DNA of 64,000 nt from Mucilaginibacter empetricola (GCF_024808665.1 NZ_JANUBZ010000005.1:124001-188000); one strand, 5' to 3'; counted from the stretch's first letter, positions 33,022-42,072 are shown. Translations and numbers: made by a program. The notes: generated by a model from the sequence alone, not told the origin.

Positions 33022-35487
33022 TTATTTGATAGTATACCTGAATACCTGCCTGCCCAAATTACCTTGTTCATCAATGCCCTCAATAATAATTACATACGCT
33101 CCTTTAGCATCTGAATTATAGTATTCAAAAGATGCATTGCCATTTGCAGTTGTTGTAATGTTTGGATCCCAGTAAATGGTTGATCTTAAATCTTGTTTGG
33201 TTCCTTGCGAAGCCGGATGATCATATTTAGGAGAATAAAACTGACGAGCTTTATAAAAACCAATGGGCGTAATTGGTAAAACACTGGTAGCTGTAATGTC
33301 TTTTGCGCTTTTGCCACCACCTTGCTTACTGGTGATCACCAATACACCCTTTCCTCCATTCATACCATAAGCTGCCGCACTCCCATACTTTAATACCTCA
33401 ATGGTTTCAATATCATTTGATGTAAAACTGTTAATACTTTCAGATGGAACTTCGGCGCCATCAACTACCACGAGCATAGGACTGGCACCATTAGGACTGT
33501 TTAAATTGGTGGTCAAATACGCTTTAACACGGGTACCGAAACCCAAAAAAGTAACCCCGCGTAATCTCCCGTTTAGACTGGTAATTAGGGTGCCCTGTAT
33601 TTCTGCAATTTGGTCGGCACGCATTACCTGGTCGGCATGGCCAGCACCGGCAACGCTTAGTGTTTCATAGTCATCATCATTCTTTTTTTTGGCGATGATT
33701 TGCACCTCTTTAAGTAGTTTGCCCTTATACGATATACCATTCAATACCTCGTTTCTCAGTAAATCCTCCTTGTCGTTAAGCGAGTCAATTGCGGGTGGGT
33801 TTACTTGGTTGGGCAAAATTGTACTTCCTTTAAATAATTGCCCTTCGGTTGCCGGGGTAGAGGTAATAACAGTTGAATTTTTGCCGTTTGCTTTAACGGC
33901 GCTTAGTACAAAACGTGCCGTATCCGTAAAATTCAGGTTATCAAATTTAAATGAGCCTTTGTCATCAGAAACAGCACTTAATACAGGGCCACCGCTGGCA
34001 GCAATCAGGCTTACTGTTCCATTGGCAATAGGTTTACCAAAGTAGTTTTTTATAGTTCCGGCAATCTCAAGGCCCTTCTCTGGCTCAAATAATGGGCTAT
34101 TGATATTATTATTAAGCACCTGCTGCCACTCAAACCTGCGGTAACCATGGGTTAGCATTACCAGATCAAGCTCTTTATTTTTTTTGGGCGATATATCGGT
34201 AAAGTAATAAGCCGGCTGTTCAATAAATCCTTTTAAATCGGCAGTAAGCAGGTAATAGCTTAAAATATTTTCACTGTCGTTTTGCCCGGATAGTAATGCT
34301 GCATTAAACACCGTTGCCGAAAAACATCCCTGTACTGTCGAGTCGGCCCTGTTTTTTATATTTAAGTCGATAGCCACTTTGTCGCGGGTATGATATTCAT
34401 CTTTAAGGCCTGTCTGCTTAATGCTAAGCACATCATAATTCTGCACAAAAAATAAGCGTTCGTCCAGCGGAACATTTTCCGCCGAAAACAAAGTGATGGT
34501 AGCCACACCCGTATGTAAATGTCGTTTTAGTACATCGAAGCTCATCGCAACAGAATCGAGCGTAAAATTATAGCGGGTGATTAACCCGCCGGAGTAAATA
34601 ACGGTTTCGAATTTATTGCCTTTGTTTTTTTGATAAAAATCATTATTACACACTATTTTGACCGAGGCTTTAGAAACCGTATCATTATTTACCGAAAGAC
34701 AAATGCCTTCGGCAAGTGGGCTTGGTAAGCTAACAGAAGCATGAAATCCGTTTGCAAATGTTACGTCAGCTTTATAAGTTTTACCCTTAAGCAGCTTTAT
34801 GCTGAAAAGTCCCATACCGAGGTGTTGTGATGATAATACACAAACTTCATTGCCGGCATCATCGGTTATTTTTCCGTTCACATCTATCCCTAAACCATTT
34901 CCGTCAATAGCCTTAAATGCAATTTTTGATTCAACCCCTTCAATCAAAGTTCCACCTTCGGGCATAAACTGAATATCGGGTCCTGCATTTTTATTTGTTG
35001 AGAGCGATTTTACACCATCTGTTGTTTTTTGAGCCTTTTGTGCATAAACAGCAAACGACTTGTCATAATAAAAGTCGTTTCCATCATTTCGCATCCATTG
35101 GGTATAGGCTCTGACTTGGTAGTGGCCAGCTGGTAATGAATCGGGCAGGGCAAAATCACCCCAGGCTATACCGCTTTTTAGTTCCAGTTTAATGGATTGA
35201 TCAGTTTTATTGGAAGTATTAATCAGATCGACATGTAAAACACCGCTTAAGTCAGACAGATTGTGCCGCTCGCCAAGCGTTACATAAGCTTTAAAATAGA
35301 TGGTATCGCCAGCTGCATAACAGGGCTTATCGAACTGTAAATAAGCTTTTTCGCTTTCGTATTTATGCAGGTACAAGGCCAATTTCGATTCAACTCTTCC
35401 AGTCGTGGAATCGATACGCTGTTGCGGCTTTGCGGCAAAGCAAATTGACGTTACAAAGATGAGTGAAGTAATAGCTGTCTTAAACAT
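33022..35487 (-). CDS. MG2-domain and TonB-plug-domain outer-membrane-associated protein
   Basis: An 821-residue secreted protein (signal MFKTAITSLIFVTSICFAA). The N-terminal part has alpha-2-macroglobulin MG2-like beta domains (YLQFDKPCYAAGDTIYFKAYV). About residues 480-540 form a carboxypeptidase-regulatory-like domain (IAGTIKNYFGKPIANGTVSL), and about 630-745 a TonB receptor plug (LVVVDGAEVPSESINSF, IETIEVLKYGSAAAYG). There is no beta-barrel after the plug, so it is not a transporter itself. Such plug proteins are a Bacteroidota family of unknown role. Single gene. Confidence 0.85.
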   Translation of the reverse strand: MFKTAITSLIFVTSICFAAKPQQRIDSTTGRVESKLALYLHKYESEKAYLQFDKPCYAAGDTIYFKAYVTLGERHNLSDLSGVLHVDLINTSNKTDQSIKLELKSGIAWGDFALPDSLPAGHYQVRAYTQWMRNDGNDFYYDKSFAVYAQKAQKTTDGVKSLSTNKNAGPDIQFMPEGGTLIEGVESKIAFKAIDGNGLGIDVNGKITDDAGNEVCVLSSQHLGMGLFSIKLLKGKTYKADVTFANGFHASVSLPSPLAEGICLSVNNDTVSKASVKIVCNNDFYQKNKGNKFETVIYSGGLITRYNFTLDSVAMSFDVLKRHLHTGVATITLFSAENVPLDERLFFVQNYDVLSIKQTGLKDEYHTRDKVAIDLNIKNRADSTVQGCFSATVFNAALLSGQNDSENILSYYLLTADLKGFIEQPAYYFTDISPKKNKELDLVMLTHGYRRFEWQQVLNNNINSPLFEPEKGLEIAGTIKNYFGKPIANGTVSLIAASGGPVLSAVSDDKGSFKFDNLNFTDTARFVLSAVKANGKNSTVITSTPATEGQLFKGSTILPNQVNPPAIDSLNDKEDLLRNEVLNGISYKGKLLKEVQIIAKKKNDDDYETLSVAGAGHADQVMRADQIAEIQGTLITSLNGRLRGVTFLGFGTRVKAYLTTNLNSPNGASPMLVVVDGAEVPSESINSFTSNDIETIEVLKYGSAAAYGMNGGKGVLVITSKQGGGKSAKDITATSVLPITPIGFYKARQFYSPKYDHPASQGTKQDLRSTIYWDPNITTTANGNASFEYYNSDAKGAYVIIIEGIDEQGNLGRQVFRYTIK

Positions 35488-35615
35488 ATTGTGTTTTTAA
35501 GATAAACAATACAATAGGAAACCTCATCAATGCCGAAATGAAACCCTGGTTAGTGGCTTTTTTCTGTTTGAATGGTTTAGGTTTTAATATCTAAATGTAG
35601 CTATTTATTACTAAC

Positions 35616-35775
35616 GCGAATCAAGAGTTAAGAACCAAGAGTCAAGAAAATAAGCTGATAAGTGAATAGATCGTGACGCAGTTTATTTTACCCTCGAAAT
35701 ATCTAATCAAATATGACATTAAGCAAGAACATTGCTACTTTTTTCTTGATTCCTGGTTCTTAACTCTTGATTCGC
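35616..35775. repeat. 35-bp inverted repeat pair
   Basis: Left arm 35616-35650 (GCGAATCAAGAGTTAAGAAC onward) and right arm 35741-35775 (ending GGTTCTTAACTCTTGATTCG plus C) are complementary with two mismatches; the loop is 90 nt. It occupies most of the gap between the plug-domain gene and the deacetylase. The words resemble those of other families here (short 5-8 nt motifs repeated). Confidence 0.85.
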
Positions 35776-35786
35776 ATTACTATCGC

Positions 35787-36410
35787 TCAATAAGGTATCG
35801 CTTTAAATTCAAAACCCTGTTTGCTCCAGTATTCCAATGCTTTGGGCAGGGCATATTCCATTCGCGGGGCAGCTTTCAGGCTATCGTGAAACAGTACAAT
35901 ATCACCATTGCCGGTATTTTTTAATACATTATCAAGGCACGTCTGCGGTTTAAGGTTAAGATCAAAATCGGCCGAAAGGATGTTCCACATTACAATTTTA
36001 AGATCGGGCTTAGCTTGTAGCAATAGTTTGGCCTGCGTGCGTTTAATACGTCCGTAGGGTGGTCTGAACAGATTGGTATGCAATAGTTTATCGGCCTGTA
36101 AAAAATTATCCAGATAAGTTTCATCATCCGTTTTCCATCCTTTAAGGTGATTAAAGGTATGATTGCCTAAGGCATGACCATCCGCTTTTACCTGTTCAAA
36201 AATATCAGGATGTTTTCGTACATTATCGCCGATACAGAAGAAAGTAGCCTTCGCATTAAACTGTTTTAAAATATTTAAAACAAAAGGTGTAACAATAGGT
36301 ATAGGGCCATCGTCAAAAGTGACATAAATATTACGCAAGTTATCGTTTGTATCCCATGTTAAACCGGGGTATAAAAGTTTAAGCAGGCGAGGTGTTTTAA
36401 CCAGGTACAT
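35787..36410 (-). CDS. polysaccharide deacetylase (CE4/NodB type)
   Basis: A 207-residue NodB-fold deacetylase that would remove acetyl groups from peptidoglycan or a cell-surface glycan. CE4 motifs: motif 1 VTFDDGPIP with the catalytic and metal Asp, motif 2 LGNHTFNHL with the metal His pair, motif 3 LFRPPYGRI, and motif 5 DIVLFHDS. No signal peptide is evident; the N-terminus may be an uncleaved anchor (LLKLLYPGLTW). Length is that of a minimal catalytic domain. Confidence 0.92.
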   Translation of the reverse strand: MYLVKTPRLLKLLYPGLTWDTNDNLRNIYVTFDDGPIPIVTPFVLNILKQFNAKATFFCIGDNVRKHPDIFEQVKADGHALGNHTFNHLKGWKTDDETYLDNFLQADKLLHTNLFRPPYGRIKRTQAKLLLQAKPDLKIVMWNILSADFDLNLKPQTCLDNVLKNTGNGDIVLFHDSLKAAPRMEYALPKALEYWSKQGFEFKAIPY

Positions 36411-36550
36411 AGTAAAATACGGGTTTCTAATGGTTTATGGCGATAAAAAACCATTTATCCATCAGCTAAAATTACAACTAAATAATATTAATAAGGATCA
36501 TATTTTTACCAGGCGTTGTTAACCATTGATCCACGAGCAAATATAACCTT

Positions 36551-38002
36551 ATGACAAAAAGCAGATCGATAATTAAAAAGGTAAGCACTTTGACCATGCT
36601 ATGCCTGGCCCTGCTGGCTTTTAAAGCACAGGCCCAGCAAGTAATAAGCCTGCAAAAAGCGGTTGACCTTACGTTGCAAAACAACCTTACCATTAAACAG
36701 GCCCAGTTAACCGAGGCCCTGGCTAATGAAGATTATAACCAGGCAAAATATAACCAGCTGCCAAGTTTAAGCGCTAACCCCAACGCAGGCTATAACTTTG
36801 GCCGTACACCGGTTGCAGGTCAGTATGTTTACGCCAACCAAAGTAACTTTTCGGTAAATGGTACGGCTTCGTTACAGGTAACCTTGTATCAGGGTGGGCA
36901 ATTGCGCAATCAGATACTGCAAAACCGGTTAACGCTGGATGTTGACAAAACCAGCACAGCCAAGGTTAAAAACGATTTGCTTTTAAATGTGGTTACTGAT
37001 TATCTGACTATTTTAACCGATCAGGATTTGGTTATTGCAGCCAAGCAACAAATTGATTTGGCTAAAATTACTTTAGATCGTACGCAGAAAAATTTTGAGG
37101 CCGGTAACCAAACCCGTGCCGATGTTGCACAAGCCGATGCGCAGGTGTCAACAGCCGAGTTGAATTTAACCACTGCCCAAAACCAGGTTGATTTAGCAGT
37201 GCTTATTTTAAAGCAATACATGGAAATGGACCCAACAACGCCCATTACCGTTGTAAAACCCGATATAAGTAAACTGACTGATGTACGCACCGTTTATGAT
37301 GCCAACGAGGTTATTAAAACAGCCTTTTTGGTAAACCCTGATATTAAGCTGGCCGAATTGCAGCAGCAAACCTATGCGCAGGCTGTTAAAATAGCCAGGG
37401 GTAATTATTTCCCGGTGTTAACGCTTTTTGGTAATCTGCAATCGAGCTATAGCAGTGTGGTAACCAGCAAGGTTACTGGCAATACGGCACCTGTTTCATC
37501 ACCAATAGGTACGGTAGTAGGTACACAGCAACAGGTGGTAAGTTTACCTCAAAGTGAACCTATTTTATCAAACAGCTATCCGTTTTTGAGTCAGTTTGGC
37601 GATAACTTTAACCAATCTTTCGGGGTTAGTTTGCAGATACCTATTTTTAATCATTACACAGCCCGTACATCGGTACGTAAGGCAAAGCTGAATTATGAAA
37701 ATGCACAGCTTACCACTCAGTTGGCTAAAAACACATTAAGCAAAACCATTATACAGGCAGTACTTGATTTGCAATCGGCACAAAAAAGTTATGTATCGTC
37801 AACACAAACGTATAACTCTAATAAAGAGGCTTTAAACATTACCAAACAACGGTATGATGCCGGGCTGGTAAACACGCTTGATTATAATACAGCGCTTACT
37901 AACTACAATAAATCGCAAAATGATATGATTGAAGCACAGTACCAAATGATATTCAGAAGTAAAGTAATTGATTATTATTTAGGTAATACAATAGTGTTGT
38001 AA
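36551..38002 (+). CDS. TolC-family outer-membrane efflux protein
   Basis: A 483-residue outer-membrane factor. It has a signal peptide (LTMLCLALLAFKAQAQ), then two repeats of the OEP domain: LQKAVDLTLQNNLTIKQAQ in the first and the long periplasmic helices (TRADVAQADAQVSTAELNL; KQRYDAGLVNTLDYNTALTN) characteristic of TolC channels. It stands 87 nt before the adaptor gene and works with it as outer parts of a tripartite efflux or secretion system. Confidence 0.93.
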   Translation: MTKSRSIIKKVSTLTMLCLALLAFKAQAQQVISLQKAVDLTLQNNLTIKQAQLTEALANEDYNQAKYNQLPSLSANPNAGYNFGRTPVAGQYVYANQSNFSVNGTASLQVTLYQGGQLRNQILQNRLTLDVDKTSTAKVKNDLLLNVVTDYLTILTDQDLVIAAKQQIDLAKITLDRTQKNFEAGNQTRADVAQADAQVSTAELNLTTAQNQVDLAVLILKQYMEMDPTTPITVVKPDISKLTDVRTVYDANEVIKTAFLVNPDIKLAELQQQTYAQAVKIARGNYFPVLTLFGNLQSSYSSVVTSKVTGNTAPVSSPIGTVVGTQQQVVSLPQSEPILSNSYPFLSQFGDNFNQSFGVSLQIPIFNHYTARTSVRKAKLNYENAQLTTQLAKNTLSKTIIQAVLDLQSAQKSYVSSTQTYNSNKEALNITKQRYDAGLVNTLDYNTALTNYNKSQNDMIEAQYQMIFRSKVIDYYLGNTIVL

Positions 38003-38046
38003 GAGAGCCTGTAAGGCTAAAAGAAAAATAAAAAATAAGTAAATCC

Positions 38047-38066
38047 GATCCGCCAATTGGCGGATC
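38047..38066. repeat. 20-bp perfect palindrome between the efflux genes
   Basis: GATCCGCCAATTGGCGGATC, self-complementary over all 20 bases, flanked by AAATCC and AAAATCCGAAAT, so it belongs with the ATTTCGGAT-type elements. Confidence 0.7.
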
Positions 38067-38089
38067 AAAATCCGAAATAAAAAAGAATC

Positions 38090-39421
38090 ATGGGAAAAAC
38101 TACTAAATATGTACTTATCTCGATTGGCGCACTAATCGTTTTACTGATATTGTTAAAAGTAACAGGTGTAATTGGCAAGCCGCAATTAACACAGGTTGCT
38201 ACCGAAAAAGCCGTGGTGCGCGACATCAACGAGTCTGTATCGGCCAGCGGAAAAATAAAACCGCATGTGGAAGTGAAAATAAGCCCCGAAGTATCGGGCG
38301 AAGTGGTTGACCTGCCTATAAAAGAAGGCGACGTGGTGAAAAAGGGCCAGGTGATTTGTAAGATCCGTCCGGACATTTTGCAATCGGAACTGGATCGTGC
38401 CCAGGCACAATACAATACCCAAAAGGCAAGCATCGGTAACTCAAACGAGATGCTGAAACAATCGCAGGCTACTTTTGAGAACCAGGCGTCTATCTACAAA
38501 CGCGATAAGGCTTTATACGCCAACAAAGTAATTACAACTGCCGAGTTTGAAGCTGCAAAAGCCAGTTATGACGGTGCAGAGGCTGGTTTGGCTGCCGCTA
38601 AGCAAAATGTCATCGGCTCGACTTATGGTTTGGCGCAATCACAGGCATCGGTAAAAGAAGCTAATGATAACCTGGTTAAAACAACCATTTACTCGCCGGT
38701 TGATGGTGTCGTATCCAAACTATCGATACAAAAAGGCGAACGTGTTTTAGGAACCCAGCAATTTGCCGGTACCGAAATCATGACCATATCAGATTTGAGC
38801 CAGTTAGATGTTAATGTTGATGTAAACGAAAACGATATTAACCGCATTCAACTGGGCGATTCATCAAAAATTGAAGTTGATGCCTTTTTGGGCAAAACCT
38901 TTGATGGTGTAGTTACCGAAATAGGCAGCTCGGCAAATGTGGTAGGTACCAATGCCGATCAGGTTACCAACTTTACTGTTAAGGTAAGGATAAGCGCTGC
39001 ATCATACGCTAATTTGCTGAAGAAAACTGCTGATAATCCATCACCATTCCGTCCGGGATTAACGGCTACGGTTGAAATAAGTACCAACAGAACCAAATCA
39101 TTGTCGGTTCCAATTCAATCGGTAACTACCCGCATAGAAAAAAAGAAATCAGCTAACCCTAATGCCGATACATCAAGCAGTAAACCAACCTTAGCCGAGC
39201 CTGTAAAAGAATACGTTTTTGTGTACAAGGCGGGCAAGGTAAAACAGGTATTGGTAACTACCGGCATACAGGATGATACCAACATACAGATACTATCGGG
39301 CCTTAAAGCCGGTGATGAAGTAGTTTCGGCACCATTTGCCGCCATAACCAAAGTATTGAACGATGGCATGGTAGTACAAAAAGTTGATAAAGGCAAGCTA
39401 TTTGCGGGAGACGGCAAGTAG
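38090..39421 (+). CDS. periplasmic adaptor (HlyD/MacA type) of an efflux system
   Basis: A 443-residue membrane-fusion protein: N-terminal anchor (YVLISIGALIVLLILLKV), barrel-sandwich/lipoyl halves (GKIKPHVEVKISPEVSGEVV, IKEGDVVKKGQVICKI), an alpha-hairpin (about 95-190), the second lipoyl half (TTIYSPVDGVVSKLSIQKG), and beta-barrel domains. It bridges TolC and an inner-membrane pump. The MacB-type ABC permease that normally follows is missing; a hairpin with a T tract ends the unit instead. Confidence 0.92.
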   Translation: MGKTTKYVLISIGALIVLLILLKVTGVIGKPQLTQVATEKAVVRDINESVSASGKIKPHVEVKISPEVSGEVVDLPIKEGDVVKKGQVICKIRPDILQSELDRAQAQYNTQKASIGNSNEMLKQSQATFENQASIYKRDKALYANKVITTAEFEAAKASYDGAEAGLAAAKQNVIGSTYGLAQSQASVKEANDNLVKTTIYSPVDGVVSKLSIQKGERVLGTQQFAGTEIMTISDLSQLDVNVDVNENDINRIQLGDSSKIEVDAFLGKTFDGVVTEIGSSANVVGTNADQVTNFTVKVRISAASYANLLKKTADNPSPFRPGLTATVEISTNRTKSLSVPIQSVTTRIEKKKSANPNADTSSSKPTLAEPVKEYVFVYKAGKVKQVLVTTGIQDDTNIQILSGLKAGDEVVSAPFAAITKVLNDGMVVQKVDKGKLFAGDGK

Positions 39422-39423
39422 AG

Positions 39424-39581
39424 TTTAGTCATTAAGTCATTGGTTGCCTTGATAATTATTATTTATAGCGATGGTGTTTTAAACCCATCGCTATGGTAAA
39501 GGCCGCAGACATGAAATTTAAAAAGTGATTTCCCCTATAATGAAATGATGACAAATGACTCAATGACCAATGACTTAATGA
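39424..39581. repeat. AAGTCATTGG inverted repeat enclosing a 29-bp-type palindrome
   Basis: Outer arms TCATTAAGTCATTGG (39429-39443) and CCAATGACTTAATGA (39567-39581) are perfectly complementary over 15 bp. Within the loop, 39465-39494 is copy 3 of the ATAGCGATGG palindrome (TGTTTTAAA centre). Two families are nested here. Confidence 0.82.
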
Positions 39582-39597
39582 AAACTATACGTAAATT

Positions 39598-39630
39598 TGT
39601 CCTGCCAAATAAACCTGGCAGGACATTTTT
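39598..39630 (+). terminator. hairpin with T tract just before gpsA
   Basis: TGTCCTGCCA (39598-39607) and TGGCAGGACA (39616-39625), perfect 10-bp stem with an 8-nt loop, followed by TTTTTATTTG. It would end transcripts of the efflux genes, only 8-13 nt before the gpsA start codon. Confidence 0.75.
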
Positions 39631-39638
39631 ATTTGTTG

Positions 39639-40646
39639 ATGCATACACCAAAACACAAAATTGCCGTTATTGGCGGCGGTAGCTGGGCTACAGCCAATGT
39701 TAAAATACTGACCGATAATACTACCGATAAGGAAATATTTTGGTGGATGCGTAATGCTGGTGCCGTTGAGCACATTCATAAGTTCAAGCATAACCCAAAT
39801 TACCTTAGCTCGGTTGAAATTGCTTTGCCTGCAAAAAATGTATCAACCAACCTCAAAGCAGTTATTGAACAGGCCGATTACCTGCTGCTAAACGTACCTG
39901 CCGCATTTTTAAAAGAAGCCCTTACCGGTATTACCCCTGCCGATTTGGAAGGTAAAAAAATAGTATCGGCCATAAAAGGTATAGTGCCCGATGAAAATCA
40001 AATTATAGGCGAGTTTTTAAATCAACATTATAACGTTTCTTTTGATCGCTTTTTGGTAATAAGCGGTCCCTGCCATGCCGAAGAAGTGGCGTTAGAGAAA
40101 TTGAGCTACCTCACCATAGCATCGCGTGATACTGCGCTGGCTGCCGAGTTTGCCGGCATGTTTAATACCCGCTATATTAAAACCATTATATCTGACGATA
40201 TTTATGGCACCGAGTACGGCGCCGTGTTAAAAAATATTTATGCTATAGCCAGCGGTATTTGCCACGGCGTAGGTTATGGCGACAACTTTCAATCGGTGCT
40301 GATATCAAATGCCATACGCGAGCTGGAGCGCTTTGTAGCCGCCGTGCACCCCATCAACAGAGATATAAAAGAATCCGCCTACCTGGGCGATTTGCTGGTT
40401 ACAGCTTACTCGCAGTTTAGCCGCAACCGTACCTTTGGCAACATGATTGGCAAGGGCTATACCGTAAAATCGGCACAGCTGGAAATGAATATGGTTGCCG
40501 AGGGCTATTATGCAGTAAATTGCCTACACCAGGTAAACAAACAGTACAAGGTACACATGCCCATTTGCAACGCCGTTTATGCCATTTTATATCAAAAACA
40601 GCCACCCGCCTTACAAATGAAGCATTTGGCCGAAGAATTGAGTTAG
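39639..40646 (+). CDS. gpsA: NAD(P)H-dependent glycerol-3-phosphate dehydrogenase
   Basis: GpsA reduces dihydroxyacetone phosphate to sn-glycerol-3-phosphate for phospholipid synthesis. The 335-residue product has the Rossmann motif IAVIGGGSWATA, the catalytic Lys in GTEYGAVLKNIYAIASG, and GKGYTVKSAQLEMNMVAEGY. The ATG at 39639 is chosen because it lies just before the Rossmann strand; a longer reading would run through the terminator hairpin at 39598-39625. TTTATTTG, one base off the TAnnTTTG box, ends 3 nt before the ATG, so initiation without a leader is likely. Confidence 0.94.
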   Translation: MHTPKHKIAVIGGGSWATANVKILTDNTTDKEIFWWMRNAGAVEHIHKFKHNPNYLSSVEIALPAKNVSTNLKAVIEQADYLLLNVPAAFLKEALTGITPADLEGKKIVSAIKGIVPDENQIIGEFLNQHYNVSFDRFLVISGPCHAEEVALEKLSYLTIASRDTALAAEFAGMFNTRYIKTIISDDIYGTEYGAVLKNIYAIASGICHGVGYGDNFQSVLISNAIRELERFVAAVHPINRDIKESAYLGDLLVTAYSQFSRNRTFGNMIGKGYTVKSAQLEMNMVAEGYYAVNCLHQVNKQYKVHMPICNAVYAILYQKQPPALQMKHLAEELS

Positions 40647-40668
40647 TTGTTGTAAAACAACTATCACC

Positions 40669-40980
40669 ATGAAAAATTTATTTAAAGCTGCGCTTGTTAC
40701 AGCGAGTGTTTTTACATTTTCGCTTGCCCATGCGCAAACGCATAAAGACTCAACCCTGGGTCATAAAATTGGTAAAACGGCAACTACCGTTGGCGATGCT
40801 ACCGCCCATACCGCTGTAAGCGGCGATGCAGCTGTAACCGATAAAAGATACAGAGGTAAAATGGGCCCAGATGGACAAACTATCTACATCAATAAAAACT
40901 CACACTATTTTTATGTAGATCATGCAGGTAAAAGAGTCTACCTGAAAAAATCTGAATTGCGGGATAAACCTATTAAGTAA
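40669..40980 (+). CDS. small exported hypothetical protein
   Basis: A 103-residue protein with a signal peptide (MKNLFKAALVTASVFTFSLAHAQ). The mature part has an Ala/Thr/Asp-rich segment (GKTATTVGDATAHTAVSGDA) and then GKMGPDGQTIYINKNSHYFYVD and GKRVYLKKSEL, a short PBCV-like or beta-rich module found in small Sphingobacteriaceae proteins. No function assigned. It follows gpsA by 22 nt and may be co-transcribed. Confidence 0.7.
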   Translation: MKNLFKAALVTASVFTFSLAHAQTHKDSTLGHKIGKTATTVGDATAHTAVSGDAAVTDKRYRGKMGPDGQTIYINKNSHYFYVDHAGKRVYLKKSELRDKPIK

Positions 40981-41100
40981 TTTTTAGTCTGATGTTTTAA
41001 GTTGGGGAGTGTAGGCTGGTAGTGCTGCATGTATTTGCTTTTCACAGGGTTACAAATCTGCCTCCACTACTTAAACATTTAATACCCCAAAATGGCATTT

Positions 41101-41421
41101 ATGAAAAAGTATGCTTTAATATTTGTGCACGTAGCATGTGCATCAGTATTGCTGATTGTGGCCTGTTCAAGCCCGGCAAAAAGCAGGCTGAAAGGAAGCT
41201 GGAAATCAAAAGACGGCGCAATAAACCTCAACATAACCGACAAAGATTTTACTATGGACGACGGCGATGCCATTGCCGAAGATTATTTTGTGAAAGGCGA
41301 TACCATTTTTACCTCATTTGAAGGCAACCAACCCTTCACCAAATTCGCAATACAAACCATCGACGATCATAACCTCACCCTAATGGGCCCCGATTCTGTA
41401 GCGGTGGAGTATAGCAGGTAA
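41101..41421 (+). CDS. small putative lipoprotein
   Basis: A 106-residue protein with a lipoprotein signal (ACASVLLIVACSS; Cys at about 22). The mature part contains LKGSWKSKDGAINLNITDKD and FKGDTIFTSFEG-like strands, the shape of small beta-barrel lipocalin-like lipoproteins that begin with a GxW motif. No specific role. The ATG at 41101 starts MKKYAL; an ATG 9 nt earlier is also possible. The 3' end lies 26 nt from the REP element. Confidence 0.68.
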   Translation: MKKYALIFVHVACASVLLIVACSSPAKSRLKGSWKSKDGAINLNITDKDFTMDDGDAIAEDYFVKGDTIFTSFEGNQPFTKFAIQTIDDHNLTLMGPDSVAVEYSR

Positions 41422-41446
41422 TGATTTATTATTTTCTTCTTCTTTT

Positions 41447-41500
41447 CTTGCGCTCGTCTGTGACGAGTGCTTAATATGGCTTTACGTTTGTAACGTAAAG
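41447..41500. repeat. RAYT-associated REP unit L (two hairpins)
   Basis: Hairpin A, GCGCTCGTCTGTGACGAGTGC (41451-41471), then hairpin B, CTTTACGTTTGTAACGTAAAG (41480-41500; 9-bp stem). The unit is repeated with one change at 42231-42284. It overlaps the last codons of the transposase gene. Confidence 0.88.
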
Positions 41501-42052
41501 ACCAGGATCAATAAACAAAACATCCATCATTCCTTTTTCGCCACAATAATTTGCTGCTGAGCTGTATTGGTAATGTTCCGGCTGGCTAACTATACCGGCA
41601 GCTACAGGATTATTATGAATGTAATCGAGCTTTTGTAACAGAATATCAGGACGATCACAAGCAATTCCGTGGTAACCATCACGCCATACTTTATAATCCT
41701 GAATACGATTGTCGTATTTGGCATTAAACCGAAAACGGTAAAGTATCCAATCCCGACGGCTTTCATTTTCTTCTGCTATCAACTTAATGATCTCTTTGTT
41801 GGTGTGTTTTTTAAAATCGCGTATAATATCCGGAAGTTTAGCAGGATGCTCAGCTGCAGCAAGCAAGTGAAGGTGGTTGGTCATAAGGCAATAGGCATAA
41901 ACCTCAAGTCCTTTGTGTCGCTGACAGTATGTAAGCGAGTTAATTATCAGTTGTTTGTATGATGGTCTGGTGAAAACATCAACCCAGTCAACTATAGTAA
42001 AAGTTACAAAATAAATATCTTCATGATTTCTGACACGGTATTGATGCGACAT
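41471..42052 (-). CDS. REP-associated tyrosine transposase (RAYT, Y1/IS200-like family)
   Basis: A 193-residue HUH-type single-strand DNA transposase. The metal-binding HxH is in LMTNHLHLL, and the catalytic Tyr lies in QKLDYIHNNPVAAGIV, the RAYT hallmark; the start MSHQYRVRNHEDIYFVTFTI is typical. RAYTs are domesticated single-copy transposases that mobilise REP hairpins in trans. The ATG at 42052 is used; an upstream extension would be encoded by REP DNA. The last nine residues (LYVTNVKPY) are encoded by hairpin B of unit L. REP units lie on both sides. Confidence 0.9.
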   Translation of the reverse strand: MSHQYRVRNHEDIYFVTFTIVDWVDVFTRPSYKQLIINSLTYCQRHKGLEVYAYCLMTNHLHLLAAAEHPAKLPDIIRDFKKHTNKEIIKLIAEENESRRDWILYRFRFNAKYDNRIQDYKVWRDGYHGIACDRPDILLQKLDYIHNNPVAAGIVSQPEHYQYSSAANYCGEKGMMDVLFIDPGLYVTNVKPY

Positions 42053-42072
42053 GGTAAAGGTTTTGGCTAAGA

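Noticed and set aside
38090..39421. RND-type multidrug adaptor with a certain MacB partner
   Set aside because: No pump gene adjoins, so the type of pump cannot be stated.
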